The notes beneath the pieces were generated by a model that was not told where the DNA came from, ran no database searches, and worked only from the letters and a program-made list of their open reading frames with translations. The position numbers and the translations under genes are program-made. Positions 1 to 12,397 of a stretch of DNA of 64,000 nucleotides are shown here, one piece after another (within the stretch, counting starts at the first letter, position 1; every line of letters starts with the position of its first letter). Source of the stretch: Nymphaea colorata (taxonomy: Eukaryota > Streptophyta > Magnoliopsida > Nymphaeales > Nymphaeaceae); contig NC_045138.2 of NCBI RefSeq assembly GCF_008831285.2, forward strand, positions 40,043,115 through 40,107,114, in the 5' to 3' direction.

Positions 1-2845
1 TGGTCATATCATATGGTGGAAACTTTTTGGACCGGAATGTGGTGGTCCGGTGGCAGTGAGCTTCGGTCCGGGGATGGGGCACCAGTATTGATACGACATT
101 TTTGCAAAGCGGTACGACAAATATTATATATTTTTAATTTATAATGTTTTTTTAATAAATTCATAAAAAATCTTATAAATAAAAAAAAACAAAAACAAAA
201 CTTTTCAAATTATAATATAATTTTGGCCCAAAACCAGTGTATGGCATACCCTGTGATATAGGTGAGCTTCAAAACCCAAGAAACCAAGCCATCTTTTCAT
301 TTTCTTTCATGTTACTCACAAGGTTTGGTTTCAAAAAAATCATATTTAAATTCAAATCAAAACCCGTTTACAATAGGTCCAGTTGAGTTGGATTTTCAAA
401 AGGCTGACTCAAACCCGACTCCTACCATTAATGCACAGTAAGAAACCTTCTAAACCGTACCTTTATAGGTTCAAAGGTTCTTATCCTTCAACTTGAGAGT
501 CCACTGTTTACTGCACAGATAAATAATGGATTAAAATATGGCAGCAATTATGAGATTTTTAACTTTCAAACCTCTTGAGTATGAGCCACCTTGATATTTT
601 ATGCAGTGTAGGTGGTTGAACAAAATAAACTAAAACTTGAGCTATGTTTTTATTATTTCATTCAAAGTACTTGTAAATTTTCATTATCAATTTATTCAGA
701 TTTAATGCGTCACATATGAAACTGTCCCTCCGAAGTTGGCTTCGCCCAATTCGAACTAATCAGATTTGAACTAATTTTATACCAAATCCAAATCCAACAG
801 ACCCAATATGGTTATAGGAACGATAATCATATTCAATTAAGGGGAATCCGAATCCTATTTGAGGATTTCTGTACCAAATCCAGCTAAATGGATTTGAACC
901 GATTCGAACTCTTAGAATGCATAACAAATATCTACAATTGCTTACTACCCTCTAGTAGAAATTGCCTTTCTTGGAAACGTTGACATTAAATAAAAGTGAT
1001 AAGGGCCTTTGCAAACATTTAACCACCATTTGTGGCCGGGTCACGTCGACCTCGTGTCCTTATCTGACATTTGCTATAGTTTCCTGTCTATCTCAGGAAA
1101 ATTAGCAATCAAATCTATCTTTCTTCGGCCATCATGAGAACGTACATCAGAAAGATAGCTCCTATCTTTTCTGTTCTTCTTTTAGATTTTTTTATTTTAG
1201 TGAATATCGAGCAGTCAACTTATTAAATATCATTCACAAAAAAAAAAAGATAAATTAATTAATGACTGTGAGGTGATCAATCAAAATATGTTGTATAATT
1301 GTGAAAATTTCCCTAGTGAAAGCCTTGAAAAAGAGAAGCAGAGAAAAAAAGATTATGAACCTTTAGAGAACTTATTCCTCCTGCAAGCTCAACTTTGATT
1401 GAGAAAGCGACCAACTCCATGTGGCGGAGAGAACAACACGAAGAAAAGACAAGGGTTCAAACCTTAAGCCCGCAAATATCGAATAATTTTGGCATTATCC
1501 TGTAACCCTTCTCTACATGTTCAATAATTTGAAAACAAATTTGGCCATAATTCATATGGGTTTTACTCTCAATTGTAAACGATAGTATTATGACACTCTA
1601 TTCGACAGATAGATCATACCTGATCCTGACACTGCCCAAAACCTTGAGGTTAGAGTTAACAGGAGACCTCCAGTTTTCTTTCAGAATGGTAATAGGTTGT
1701 TAACCTCTTATCAAGAACACCTTGTTTTTGCTGCTAAATGATCTTTTCAGGCAAAGAGAATCTCTGAGGAATCTGATCAAAACTGTACACATTAGTTAGA
1801 AAGAACGAGCGCGGGATCTGAGAAACAACAGTACAGCTGACATGGGGGTGGAGAAGAGTTACATAAATAGCAACAGGGATGTAAATAACTAACGTTCTAT
1901 GTAATTGCAGTAAGTTACTCTGACTGAAAATTCCTTAAACCCTTTCCGGGAAATTTCGAGATGACAGTCACATAAGTTGGCTGCTCTGCCTCAACTTTCA
2001 GGTGCTTTTAAAAGCAGCAGCGTGACTGACTTTTCTGCTCATCCGTAAATAGCTGCAGTTGCATCTAACAGTACGCAAAAGCATATCATTTTTTGCCAAG
2101 GTTTTTCTCAGCTCAACGGCAGAAGAATTCGATTGTGTCACGCTTTATAATTTTTTATTGTTTTCCAGATTGTTTACAATTTATTGTAATAACTGATGTC
2201 ATTGCTGATGGGTACCCGGTAAAAGATTGGGTTTGTTTTGAGTTGGATCGGATCTGGATCCAAACGAGACCCGCAATCAAATGTCAAGGAGGAACGCGTC
2301 CGAATCTGCAGCTCAGAAAAAAGTGTCGATCCAGATCAGGGGGGTGGGGGGTCTGACCAGCAAAAGCAGCGCCGCCCCAACCGCCTTCGAGCGAAAAGGG
2401 GGATGAGGCAAAAGGCGAAAAACACAAAACTGGAGCCGCATTTTCGGAAAACATCAAGAAACGTGGATGAAAAGGGATATTTTGTGAAAAGGAAAACACG
2501 GTGAGTAAAAGTGTCATTTTTTTTTAGTACGGTTCCGCATTTTATTCGCTCAAGCTGGAAAGTGGCGGCTCATGAGTGAAATGCCTATTTTGCCCTTGTT
2601 TGTGGGGCGATTTTGACTTCCAAAGGGGGTAATTTGGAAGGAGTTTTTGGTCGTTTGGATCGGTAGGATGGAGGTCAACGTGGCCGGTAGAACCATTTTG
2701 CCGGCAGGCGATAATTACGAGAAATTATGGGCACCTGAAGGTCATATTTAAAAACAGGGCTGGTGTTTCGAAATTGGTGGCAGCGAAGCTCCCTTAGGAG
2801 AAAAGAGAAAAAAGGGAGGGGCGTGAAGGCGGAAAAAGGGGGAAA
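1..2845. other. AT-rich intergenic region
   Basis: I see no gene here. The stretch is AT-rich with A/T homopolymers. Around 730-910 it contains degenerate runs of the 'aatccaaatcc / gattcgaac' kind that recur elsewhere in the window (about 19.7-20.1, 43.6-43.8, 44.1-44.3 and 46.2-46.4 kb) and probably represent an old dispersed repeat family. Short open frames at 2093-2517 overlap on both strands and lack recognisable protein features. GC content rises from about 2300 towards the next gene. Confidence 0.6.
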
Positions 2846-2859
2846 GGGGGGGGGGGGGG
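2846..2859 (+). repeat. 14-nt poly-G run upstream of the GTE gene
   Basis: An uninterrupted run of 14 G lies in a purine-rich stretch about 230 nt before the chosen start codon. It sits in the promoter or 5' leader and could form a G-quadruplex on the coding strand; that is inference. The run length is also prone to sequencing error. Confidence 0.6.
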
Positions 2860-2903
2860 AGGAGAGGAAGGTCGCGACGGGAGCGACCCTCTGCGCCTGC
2901 TGT

Positions 2904-2917
2904 AACCCTAACCCTAG
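2904..2917 (+). promoter_or_regulatory. Telo-box-like motif
   Basis: The sequence AACCCTAACCCTAG contains two CCCTA telomere-type units. Telo-boxes (AAACCCTAA) are common near the transcription start of plant genes for translation and growth functions. Its position, about 180 nt before the GTE start codon, fits a promoter-proximal or 5' leader location. Function is inferred from motif and position only. Confidence 0.5.
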
Positions 2918-3090
2918 TTTTATTGTTCTTTCTATCCATCCTCTCTGGGATCCGTCGATCGCTCCGTCGGGATTCAATCGGTCCGTCCAATCGGCCGCCG
3001 GCGTTCGCTCTTTCTTAGTCTTCTTCTTTGTTCGTCGTCGTTGATGACTTCGGTAGCGGGAGATCGCGTCGTGGTTTCCGGCGAGGGTCG

Positions 3091-6000
3091 ATGGCCTCGG
3101 GCGCGTTGATCGGCGGAGACGACAATAGCAACAAAAACAACAACAACACCGTAACCAACAACAACAACAACGGAGGCGGCGGAAACAACGGCAGTAGCAG
3201 GCACAGATGGGGAGAGAGCAAGGTCTACATGAGGAAAGGCAGCAGCAAGTCGCTCAAGGCCGCGCCCTCCCAGACCCTCACGGAAGAGGCGAACTCTTCC
3301 CTCCACGCCGGTAGGTTCGACGCCGCCTCCGACGACTCCTCCAGCCTGAGCCGAAAGCCCGCACCCATGAACCGTGAGCCCACCCCCAACGGTGTCTCCC
3401 GCTCCACCACCACAGGAGGCGGCGGAGCCGGCGGCAGCAGTAGCGGAGGGTTTCTTCGGTCCGAGAACCGGGTCACCATCAACCTGACGTCGAAGTCGAA
3501 GCAGGAGATGCGGGAGCTCCGCCGGAAGCTCACCTCTGAGCTGGAGCAGGTCCGCAGCTTGTTCAATCGACTCGAATCTCGGGAGCTGCAGCTGCGGGGT
3601 TACTCTGCTGGTGCAGCTGTTGATAATTCTGGCTACAGTCCGCCTCAGGTGTCCGGGAATGGCGTCAAGAAGACGAACTCGGAGGTGGCATCCATCGGCG
3701 GGGCGCCCCTGCGTCAGCTGAGCATTCCAGTTGTCGAGAACAGCCAGGTTGGGAGCGACCTCGTGGAGAAGGAGAAACGGACGCCCAAGGCAAACCAGTA
3801 TTACCGGAACTCTGATTTCGTTCTCGGGAAGGACAAGTTCCCACCACCGGAGAGCAGCAGTAAGAAGGCCAAGGCCAATGGGAGCGTGGGTTCGAGGCAG
3901 CAGGACTACCCGGTTGACAAGGGCACGAGTCAGGCATTCAAACATTGCAGCGCAGTTCTTGCCAAATTGATGAAGCACAAGCACTCCTGGGTGTTCAATA
4001 CACCCGTCGATGTGAAGGGACTCGGTCTCCATGATTATTACTCCATTATCAAGCACCCTATGGATCTGGGCACCGTGAAATCGAGGCTGAACAGCAACTG
4101 GTACTCTTCCCCTACAGAATTTGCAGAGGACGTGAGGTTGACGTTCCGGAACGCCATGACATATAATCCCAAGGGGCATGATGTTCATTTCATGGCAGAG
4201 CAGCTATTGAAGATATTTGAGGATCGTTGGCGGATACTCGAGGCAGAATTGGTGGACGACAGGTTGAATTCTAGGTTTGCAGAAGTGGAGCCAGATGGTG
4301 TTTACAGCCAAGTGACGAAAAGGGGGCCTCCTGCTCTTGCTGCTGCTCCTCCTCCTCCCGAGCCAAGGAAGGTACTGGACAGGTCTGAGTCAACCACTGT
4401 CCCTTCGGAGCCCAAGTCCAAGCCTGGAAATGCTCCTAGTGTTAGGACTCCTGCACCAAAGAAGCCTAAGGCGAAGGATCCCCATAAACGGGACATGACA
4501 TATGAAGAAAAGCAGAAATTAAGTATGAATCTTCAGAACTTGCCCTCAGAGAAGCTGGACAATATCGTGCAGATTATCAAAAAAAGAAATTCTTCTCTAT
4601 GTCAACATGACGATGAAATTGAAGTGGATATAGATAGTGTAGACGCAGAAACCTTGTGGGAGCTTGACAGGTTTGTAACTAACTATAAGAAAAGTTTGAG
4701 CAAGAACCGGAAGAAAGCTGAGCTTGCTAACCAAGCTAGAGCGGTGTCCGAACACATGCCTGTCGAGAAGGCGAGTATCTCTGATAGATTTGGTAGATGA
4801 TGTCGCTTTCACCCTTTGCTTCTCGTAATGCTATTATACCGTATTGATGATATCGCTTCAACTTTTTTCTGTGCAGGTGCAAGCCCCTCCTGTTCAAGAG
4901 ACACCAACACTAAATAGTAGTAGAGGTAATTCAATCTTTTTGTGCACTTGTTTGTGACACATATCATTTTGGATAGTTGGTTTTGCTAAACCATTTGATC
5001 GCAAGTAGGTGTGGTTGCAGAGGAGAAAAATATTCCTTCTACGCCAGCTGTTGAATCTAAGAAACAGGGTGGTGATGCTAGTAGATCCAGTAGTTCAAGC
5101 AGCTCCAGTAGTGACTCTGGATCTTCCTCCAGCGGTAACTATTATATCTCTATAAACGAATGATGTACCTTTTCTTAGGATAGATGTTGACCGTGTTTTA
5201 CATGCATTGAAATCTTAAAAACCTACACAATTGTTGACATTGTTGAACGCCTCATTAATGGGTCATAATTAGATATTACTGGAACCAGGAAAAGTTTTTA
5301 CACAGTTTGACAATCTGGTGCAGAAGTTGGACTAAATTTTTTGTTTTTTATGGATTATTTAGTGATTATCAGTACTTTTTTTGGTTAGCCATGAAAGTCA
5401 AACTGGATTCATGTGGTTGAACTGATGATGTCTGTTTGGTTTATGCCATCTGCTGAAAGGCAATGAGGATGATTATCACGGTTCACAAAGTATTTATATG
5501 CTATCTGACTGAGTACCTGATCTGTTATCGCCTCCACCTGTATCCAGGAAAAAAACTGTCGCGTAAAAAAATGAGTTGTACACTGTTCATGACATGCAAA
5601 TAGTAGATCTTCCTTTTGGCCAATAGAATAGCGAAGCACTGTGCAGATGCATGTAGTTGTTAAATTGGCGAAAGAAAGCATTTGTCTTTACATATCGTAA
5701 ATCTGGATGTCCATGGGTGAAGTGTCAAACAGCAATCTAAACCATTAGTATGATAATGCATATTGAGTTTTGGGATTCGGAAAAGAAATAATTTGTTTGG
5801 GTATTATTCCCCTCATGTTTGATCCATAAGTACTTGGCTGGGCTCTCCATGCCTGGTCAGTGTTTCTGATTGGTCTATAATAATTATGAGATTATCACAG
5901 GCTGGACTTGCTCTGACCCATTTATACACCTAGAGGAAATGAAGGTCAATTAAACCTGTTGTTTTCGTGTGCATTCGAAATTTCATATCTCCACTATTAC

Positions 6001-6248
6001 CTATCATTAGAAGCACCTGATTCTCCTTTTGACAGAAATAGAGATGGTACAATCTAGCTTGTGTGTGATGTTTTCATGTACACTTCATCTTCACATATTT
6101 TTGGTGTTTGTGGATATATATATATATATATATATATTGATTTGCTTGTGCAAGTAAATAATTTTATTTAATTTGACTTTTGACAGATTCAGACAGTGAA
6201 AGTTCCTCTGCTTTTGGTTCAGATGCAGCACACTCACCTCGGACATGA
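3091..6248 (+). CDS. GTE-type BET bromodomain transcription regulator
   Basis: This encodes a nuclear reader of acetylated histones of the plant GTE family (BET group), closest in layout to the GTE2/4/7 type. Exons: 3091-4770, 4877-4925, 5009-5134 and 6187-6248, giving 638 aa. The N-terminus is rich in Gly, Asn and Ser. A Leu/Arg-rich helical segment (MRELRRKLTSELEQVRSLF) lies near residue 140. The bromodomain is at about 281-385, with VFNTPVDVKGLGLHDYY, IIKHPMDLGTVKSRL and the acetyl-lysine-contacting Asn in AMTYNPKG. The NET domain is at about 467-535 (RDMTYEEKQKLSMNLQNLP). The tail is a Ser/Asp-rich run ending HSPRT. Position 3028 is also an in-frame ATG, but 3091 begins MASGA, typical of the family, so I chose 3091. 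Intron 1 appears to be GC-AG (AAG|GCGAGT); reading through it instead ends the protein at 4800, without the Ser-rich tail. Confidence 0.93.
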
Positions 6249-9157
6249 TAAAATCTATGGGGATCAGGTAAAAGCGTATTCTTTATGCACGATATAGGGG
6301 AATCTATATTTCAATTATGGTCTTCATCTCTGCATGCTTGTTAAGGTGGCAGTGTGTGTCCATGCTTGAAACTTCATCTTTGTTCTGCAGTTGCATAGAT
6401 GCAGATGTCGACTGTGCAAATCATGTGTGTTGTGCAACCTGGGAAAAGAAAAGTGGAAATGGCTTATGTATTCCTGTGAAATAGCTTTTAAATGAGCCCT
6501 TACATGTGTCTTAACTTTATCCAAATGGATCAAACCTTGTCATGGCAATGAGCAATAGAGTCTAGGTGCTGAAGGCTCAATGTTTGGTTAACCTGGAAAT
6601 CAGACAAGAATGAAGAAATGTGAGCAATTACACATGTAACTTTTAACATGGAAGTTTTGTTGAATCATTGCTCTATCAAGGGCTATTGAATTGCACATAG
6701 CTGTGAGAAATTAATCCTTTAGGTGGGCTTGGGTTTTACGCCACCAACAATTACCAAGAAATTCTTCCTGATGACCTGGTTTCCTTGCATTTTTCTTTTT
6801 CAAACTGGAAAAAGAAAAGAGAAATTAACCCTTTAGCTGATACAAGGTAAGATGGATATGGTCATTCCTTTGTGGCATCTTGACTCTTTTTTTGGGCTTG
6901 CATGGCCTCAGATAGGAACCTCTTTAATGTGTTATATATATATGTCCATGTCTCTAGCCGTTGGAACTAGTCCACTTCTAGTCAAAAGGCTACAATCTAA
7001 AGGTTAAAAATGGAAAAGAAGAAAAATACAAAATGGAAAAAGTACAAAAAGAAATAGAAAATTACATATGCAACCTAGATACCCTAGAATATATATATAT
7101 ATGTATATATAAGACATATATTAGCATACTAACATATGTAATACACATACATATACATATAGATAGGAATACACACATTCTACCACACGTTGCCCTCGTC
7201 TTCTGTTATTGAGAGTCTTAGTTATGTAATTACCGATGGTGTTGATTTCATGAAAAAAACATTATGTTTCACAGCAACCTTCGCTTATTTAAATGAAAAA
7301 TTAAGGGTAAAGAATAGCCTTCTTTTGGTTATGTAACTTATGCTAAACTCATTTTGGTCACAAAATTATTTTCTGCTTCTTTTTATTATGTAAGATTGTG
7401 TACGTGTCTATCTATGATACTTCTCTTAACTAAGTAATTTTAAGATTATTTATGATAGAAAACAAGAGAAGTTGATGAAGTAAATCGAGAAAGTTGTGTA
7501 GTTAAAAAGCTGTTTCTTTCTTGCACGACGATCTAGTCAAAAAATCCAAATGCACTAATGACATCAAACTTCTCATGTTTGGGACTTTTTGCATGTTTAT
7601 ATGTCTAGTATATTGTCCTTTATGTTGAAAGTTCTTTGATTTGAAACTCCTTGTGGCTTGCATATTGTTGAGCATTTGAGAATGCATTTGCATCTCAGTC
7701 CTTTAAAACACCGAAAAAGTGTGTTTGAAAAATAAAGACTGAAAGAGGACTTTAATGTCTTTTGAGTTGTGACATAAAAAACTTAAAATACTAGAGAAAA
7801 AGTAGGATCCTAGACGTTATTATTTTTTGTATGCTACATAAGCAATTAAAGTTCAATAATGCAGACTAAATGAAATTTGGTGTATATAAATACTTTATAG
7901 CAAGTTAGTCTTGTACTTGGAGAAAAATTTAGTTAATAATTGAACAATTTTTGGGATACTTTTCTTGGTGTATTATTCTTTTGGCTTATTTATAAATTCT
8001 TTAATTAAGAAAAGTTTGTAAGGTAGATGGCTGCTTTTTCATATATCATGATGACATAAATGTTAACTAATTATTTTTTTCACTTAATATTATATTTAAT
8101 GTGAAACGGATAACTATTAGGGTCTTTCTTTTAGTTAGTGAAATGTGATTCTGGAATTTAATTTTTTAAAAGTGTAGAAGTTTGTGGTGACTATAAAGTT
8201 ATACACTACAGTATACAGTTTAAAAATAATTTATGCTATTTTTGCAATGTTATTTTTAATTTTCAAATTAGAATGAAAAATTTGGTTAATTTTACTGTAA
8301 TTTTATTATATCTTACTTTTTTAAGTGCAGGTCGTTAGGGTGGGGCTTAACTCTTTGGAGTAGAGGTTTAAGTCTCTCTAGGTCAGTGGTACCTTTTTGC
8401 CTTCCAATAAGACTTATGCTATGAGGCGAGTAAACTCATACGGCGTGAATAATCTAAAAAATTGCAGCCTGGAAAGTAGCCACTTTTCTTCCTTATTAAT
8501 TGGCTGCCTAGCCAACAGAAAGACTATCTGGAGGTGGCAAGCATACCTGAAGATTTTCTGCAAAAAACTGTGTCTGAAATATGTATGCAATTAAATATCC
8601 ATGCAAAATATATTATTGGTAGAATGAAGTTGTTACATATACCTAGTGAATAAGCACTGCTTTTCTTAGCTGTAATATCTGTTAAAACTTAAAACGTAAC
8701 TCATGTTGAGCAAAATCCAGTCCTGTTTGCAGAAAATAGTTTTCTTGAAATCTTTGGTCTCTCATTTATTTGCTGCAAGCAAATAAACTGTAGGACTTCG
8801 TGCGAGTTCCTATTTTTTTGATGGTGTAAAATGGTACGTAAGGAACGTATACAATCCAATGAAAAGAACATGATTATTAACTGTTGTTATTATATGATTA
8901 CAACGGAAATGCAAGTGTCTCTCACCTGGTTCTATTATAAAATTTAGTAGTTGATGCAATTAAGTACCGTTGACTTTGTGTGCATTTCACCTTTTCTTCT
9001 CAATCACTTTCTCGTGTCATCATACTTTGTGTGCATTTCACCGTAGATGGACAAAAAGAGGAGGTTTGCCTATTGTCCTGTCTTCCCTTGATATTTTTCG
9101 GGAAACAACTAGCAGTGTGTGATTTAGGTCTGACTGGACCTTATATATGACATGGTC

Positions 9158-9357
9158 TTAGCCATTCTTTTTCTGAAGTATTCCACCTGAAGGATAGACC
9201 CTACCGTGTAACAGGAACCAAAAGTATTGCTCTTCATGGCCTCTCAAAAAAAGCCAGTTAGCCATTCTTTTGCTGAAGTATTCCACCTGAAGGACAGACC
9301 CTACCGTGTAACAGGAACCAAAAGTATTGTTCTTCATGGTCTCTCAAAAAAAGCCAG
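9158..9357. repeat. 100-bp tandem duplication (two copies)
   Basis: Copy 1 spans 9158-9257 and copy 2 spans 9258-9357, directly abutting. Both start TTAGCCATTCTTTT and end AAAAAAAGCCAG, and they differ at only a few positions, mostly transitions. The unit does not encode a conserved frame. The high identity indicates a recent local duplication. Confidence 0.9.
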
Positions 9358-9420
9358 GTGAAAAGGATTAGATATGGAATGATCCACCTACGGCAGCAGG
9401 CTTCTACTACAATTTATGAG

Positions 9421-9584
9421 CAGTGGTGGAGCCAGAAATTTCTGGCTGAGAGGCATTATTACTACATCAAAAACATTTTATGGGCAGTCTATGTGTAAAT
9501 AATGAAGTGGTCATGAAATAAGCAAATTCATATGGGCTGGTGAGGGCAATTGCCGACATCAGCCCCCATGTGGCTCGGCCACTG
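9421..9584. mobile_element. hAT-type MITE (Tip100-like termini)
   Basis: The element starts CAGTGGTGGAGCCAG and ends TGGCTCGGCCACTG, an imperfect terminal inverted repeat of about 14 nt. The form CAGNGGCGGAGCCA is typical of Tip100-group hAT elements. The 8-bp flanks (TTTATGAG before, CTTAGGAG after) match at 6 of 8 positions, as expected for an aged hAT target duplication. At 164 bp it has no coding capacity and would depend on a transposase elsewhere. Confidence 0.75.
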
Positions 9585-11363
9585 CTTAGGAGTTGCATGT
9601 ATCATAATGTTTGTGACGTCTGGCATATTTTGTGAAGTTGCCTCCTCTGGCTGTTCCTATCGCCCTTTTGGTTGAGATGCAGCATGATCAAATTTCAATA
9701 GTAGTTCCATGTGGTGGTGCTATAGTAATAACTAAATTTGTCTTTTGTAGGTAGGGGGCGGCGGTCAGAAACTGGTGAAATGCAGCGGGTTTGTCCAGAT
9801 GAATTGCAGACCAGCACATTTCATTTGTATAACTATTTTCTTCATGTCAAAACAGTTTAGTTCATTGACGCTTGTAGAATGCCTTAAGCAGAAGACAGTA
9901 TAAGCATTAGGAGAGCAACGGTGTTGTGTGTGTACATAAACCGTAGGTGTAGGAGCTCTTTCCAGCAGCATGGTCATCTCTCCTTTTGTGCATCTGAACC
10001 CTTTAACCGTTTCTAGTAGTGTTTCCTTTTAGGTCTGTAACGAATTTAATTTGCAGGGCTCTGTTGTATCCTCTCGCTCTCTGTCTCTGTATGTGTGTGT
10101 CTGGGTGTGTGCACTTTGAATGCCTAAATGATTTGACAGGGTAATTTACAAATCTGCTCGTCTGCTTTGCGCCTTTCTTCCTTCCCCATTTCCTTGCAGT
10201 CTACAGACAGGTTTCTTACGCGTGTTACTTATGGTGAAGTTTACCATAACAGGCTGCTTTCTTTCCGTTTTGCTCAAAGACGTCATATACAGTTTTTATA
10301 AAGTGAGAAGCCATAGATGGTTGCAATCATTTGCGTTTTTTTCCGCCGGAAAGGAGAAAGGAAAAGGTTTTCCCTTTATCAAACTGCTGAACTGTATGCT
10401 TGTAAAAACCTTTGTGGCCAATACGATGGTTTTTACTTGAGGGAAAGAAATCAGGTGGCCTTTAAGGCAGTGGTACTCACTAAACTTGGTTTTCATATAG
10501 ATTCATGAGCATGCTGTCACCCTATTCTTGGGACGGTGATGTGTTTCAAAACGCATCGAATTTTTACAGAATGTAACTACCTAGGCTTCGTATCGAAGCA
10601 CTTCGAAGGCTGGGAGAGAAGAAGCGGAACGGACGTTAGCACCTGTCCATTTCGTGCCTTGGTCTATGTTGAAGAGATTTCGATGGCTTTTGCCAACAAT
10701 TGTTTTTTTCTTTAAAATTGTTCGCTGCTTCGTTCACTAGTTCGTCTACCATCCTGAGAACTAAGTGCCATAAATTATGGCCTGAAAAGAATGTAATGGA
10801 ACAGGGCAGGAAGATGGTTCACATAAGGGGCTCAAGGTTCGTCTCCTGTAGCCACTGTCATTTTCTGATGCAATATTTCTGTGTGCTTGCAACACGTACC
10901 ATCAATTGAAAAATGTATCATAGGATCAGTCAAGTTTCAAAGCCTAACAATGGAGTTGTAAAGGTTTTACATTGAGTTTCCCCTAACAAAATATTAAATA
11001 AAAATGTCACAACTTAGTGCTTAGACGCACTATAAAGAGTTGTCTTTAACTTCTACGTCGTCTCTTCGTCCTTGTATACAGTGGTGGAGATGTGGCCAAC
11101 CATAGCGTTAAGTATATGTAGGGAATGAGTTCTCCTTTGGACTAGATCTTTTTTTATTTTTTCTAGCACTTTCTCACTTTCTTTTTCTCTTTCTCTCTCT
11201 CTCTTACTTTTTTCACCTTTTCCTTTCATAACCATCTCTACCTTATGATTGGCAGATTCCTTGAAAAGAAAGAAATTCGAAAGACCCCATTCTCATAATC
11301 CTTTGTTTTTTTTCTCCGATCATTAATTGAAGGGGTCTCCCCACCCCGCTTTGATTGGAAAAT

Positions 11364-11384
11364 CCGATCTCATAATGAGATCGG
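11364..11384. repeat. Short perfect hairpin
   Basis: Two 10-nt arms (CCGATCTCAT and ATGAGATCGG) are exact reverse complements around a single central A, followed by a T run. It could be the remnant of a small inverted-repeat element. A bacterial-type terminator reading does not apply to plant nuclear DNA. Confidence 0.6.
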
Positions 11385-12271
11385 TTTTTCTCATTGTTTA
11401 CTAAATTAATAATTACATAGTGCTACATGTAAAGTTTTAGTTAATAATTTACAGAGTGCTACATGTAAAGTTTGTTTTATATATATGAAGGTGAATGATA
11501 ACGTGTACTTGGCTTTAAAAAGAATTCACATGTGATTCTCTATAAACATTAATCAAGTTAATTGCAAGGCTCAATAAAATTTTTAAGGCACGGTCAGATC
11601 TGTCAATCCTGTCAGAATGTAGCCAAAGGGTTGAACAATGTATATATTAGTTATGTATATATAAATATAATGAAAATGAATAATGCTAGTAATTGGCCTG
11701 TTTAATCATATATATCCAAATTTTTTAAGGAAAACTAATACACATGCGTCTTTTCCATGTCCTAAACCATGAAAATCAACATAGAAATCATATCTTGCGG
11801 ATACTTTCTGGACATGCAAGATGAGTTTTTTACAGATTCATTGATTATTGAACTTTCACACTATATTAGTTGCACACCTAAAAGATATCATTTTTTGTAT
11901 GAATTGCGTAACGATGTCCTCATCTAGATCACGTTTATACGATAGATGTCACTAAGTGAAGGAAAAAAAAAAAAGTGTCCAAAATGATTCGGACTGGTTG
12001 GTCCAGTCAAAAGTATCGTCAACTACTACACGTTTCGATCGTCCCGTCCAACGTGGTCCTCTCACCTTTTTGAAAGATGGACAGCGCCACGTTTTCCTCC
12101 GGCCTTCCAGATGCTCAAGTTTTGCTCCCCGGCCCACCACTTTGCCATTATTTTACAAATAGTGGACCACATTTTCTGAAATTTCTGGCATTTTCCATTG
12201 ACAGGTCCCAGTCCTCACCATACCAAACTTTGTCAATCACCGCCACCTAGTTAGTGTTTGACTCACATTCG

Positions 12272-12397
12272 AATGGAGAGACTTTGTCGCTTGCTGAAGG
12301 CGTAAAATGCCGAAGTTAATACACTTTTTCTCCCAATGGAGAGACTTTGTCGCTTGCCTGATGACACAAAACTAATGAGTTAGTACACTTACTCCCA
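12272..12397. repeat. 63-bp diverged tandem repeat
   Basis: AATGGAGAGACTTTGTCGCTTGC occurs at 12272 and again at 12335. Both are followed by related sequence containing 'taatacact' or 'tagtacactt' and 'ctccca'. The copies have drifted and contain no open frame. Confidence 0.6.

Larger units (their letters stand above)
6249..10060 (+). other. Probable 3' UTR of the GTE gene, with a 3.5 kb UTR intron
   Basis: Nineteen nucleotides after the stop codon is a good donor (GATCAG|GTAAAA, intron from 6268). A strong pyrimidine-rich acceptor (TCTTTTGTAG) ends at 9750. The sequence from 9751 to about 10060 is less AT-rich than the DNA before it and looks like transcript sequence. The proposed intron would carry a hAT-type MITE, a 100-bp tandem duplication and AT microsatellites. 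A donor this close to the stop would not be expected to trigger nonsense-mediated decay. There is no direct transcript evidence. I see no coding exon in the interval. Confidence 0.4.

Noticed and set aside
2974-4188. 404-codon open frame on the minus strand
   Set aside because: It lies entirely opposite the bromodomain exon, whose plus-strand protein has clear conserved domains. The minus-strand product shows no family features.
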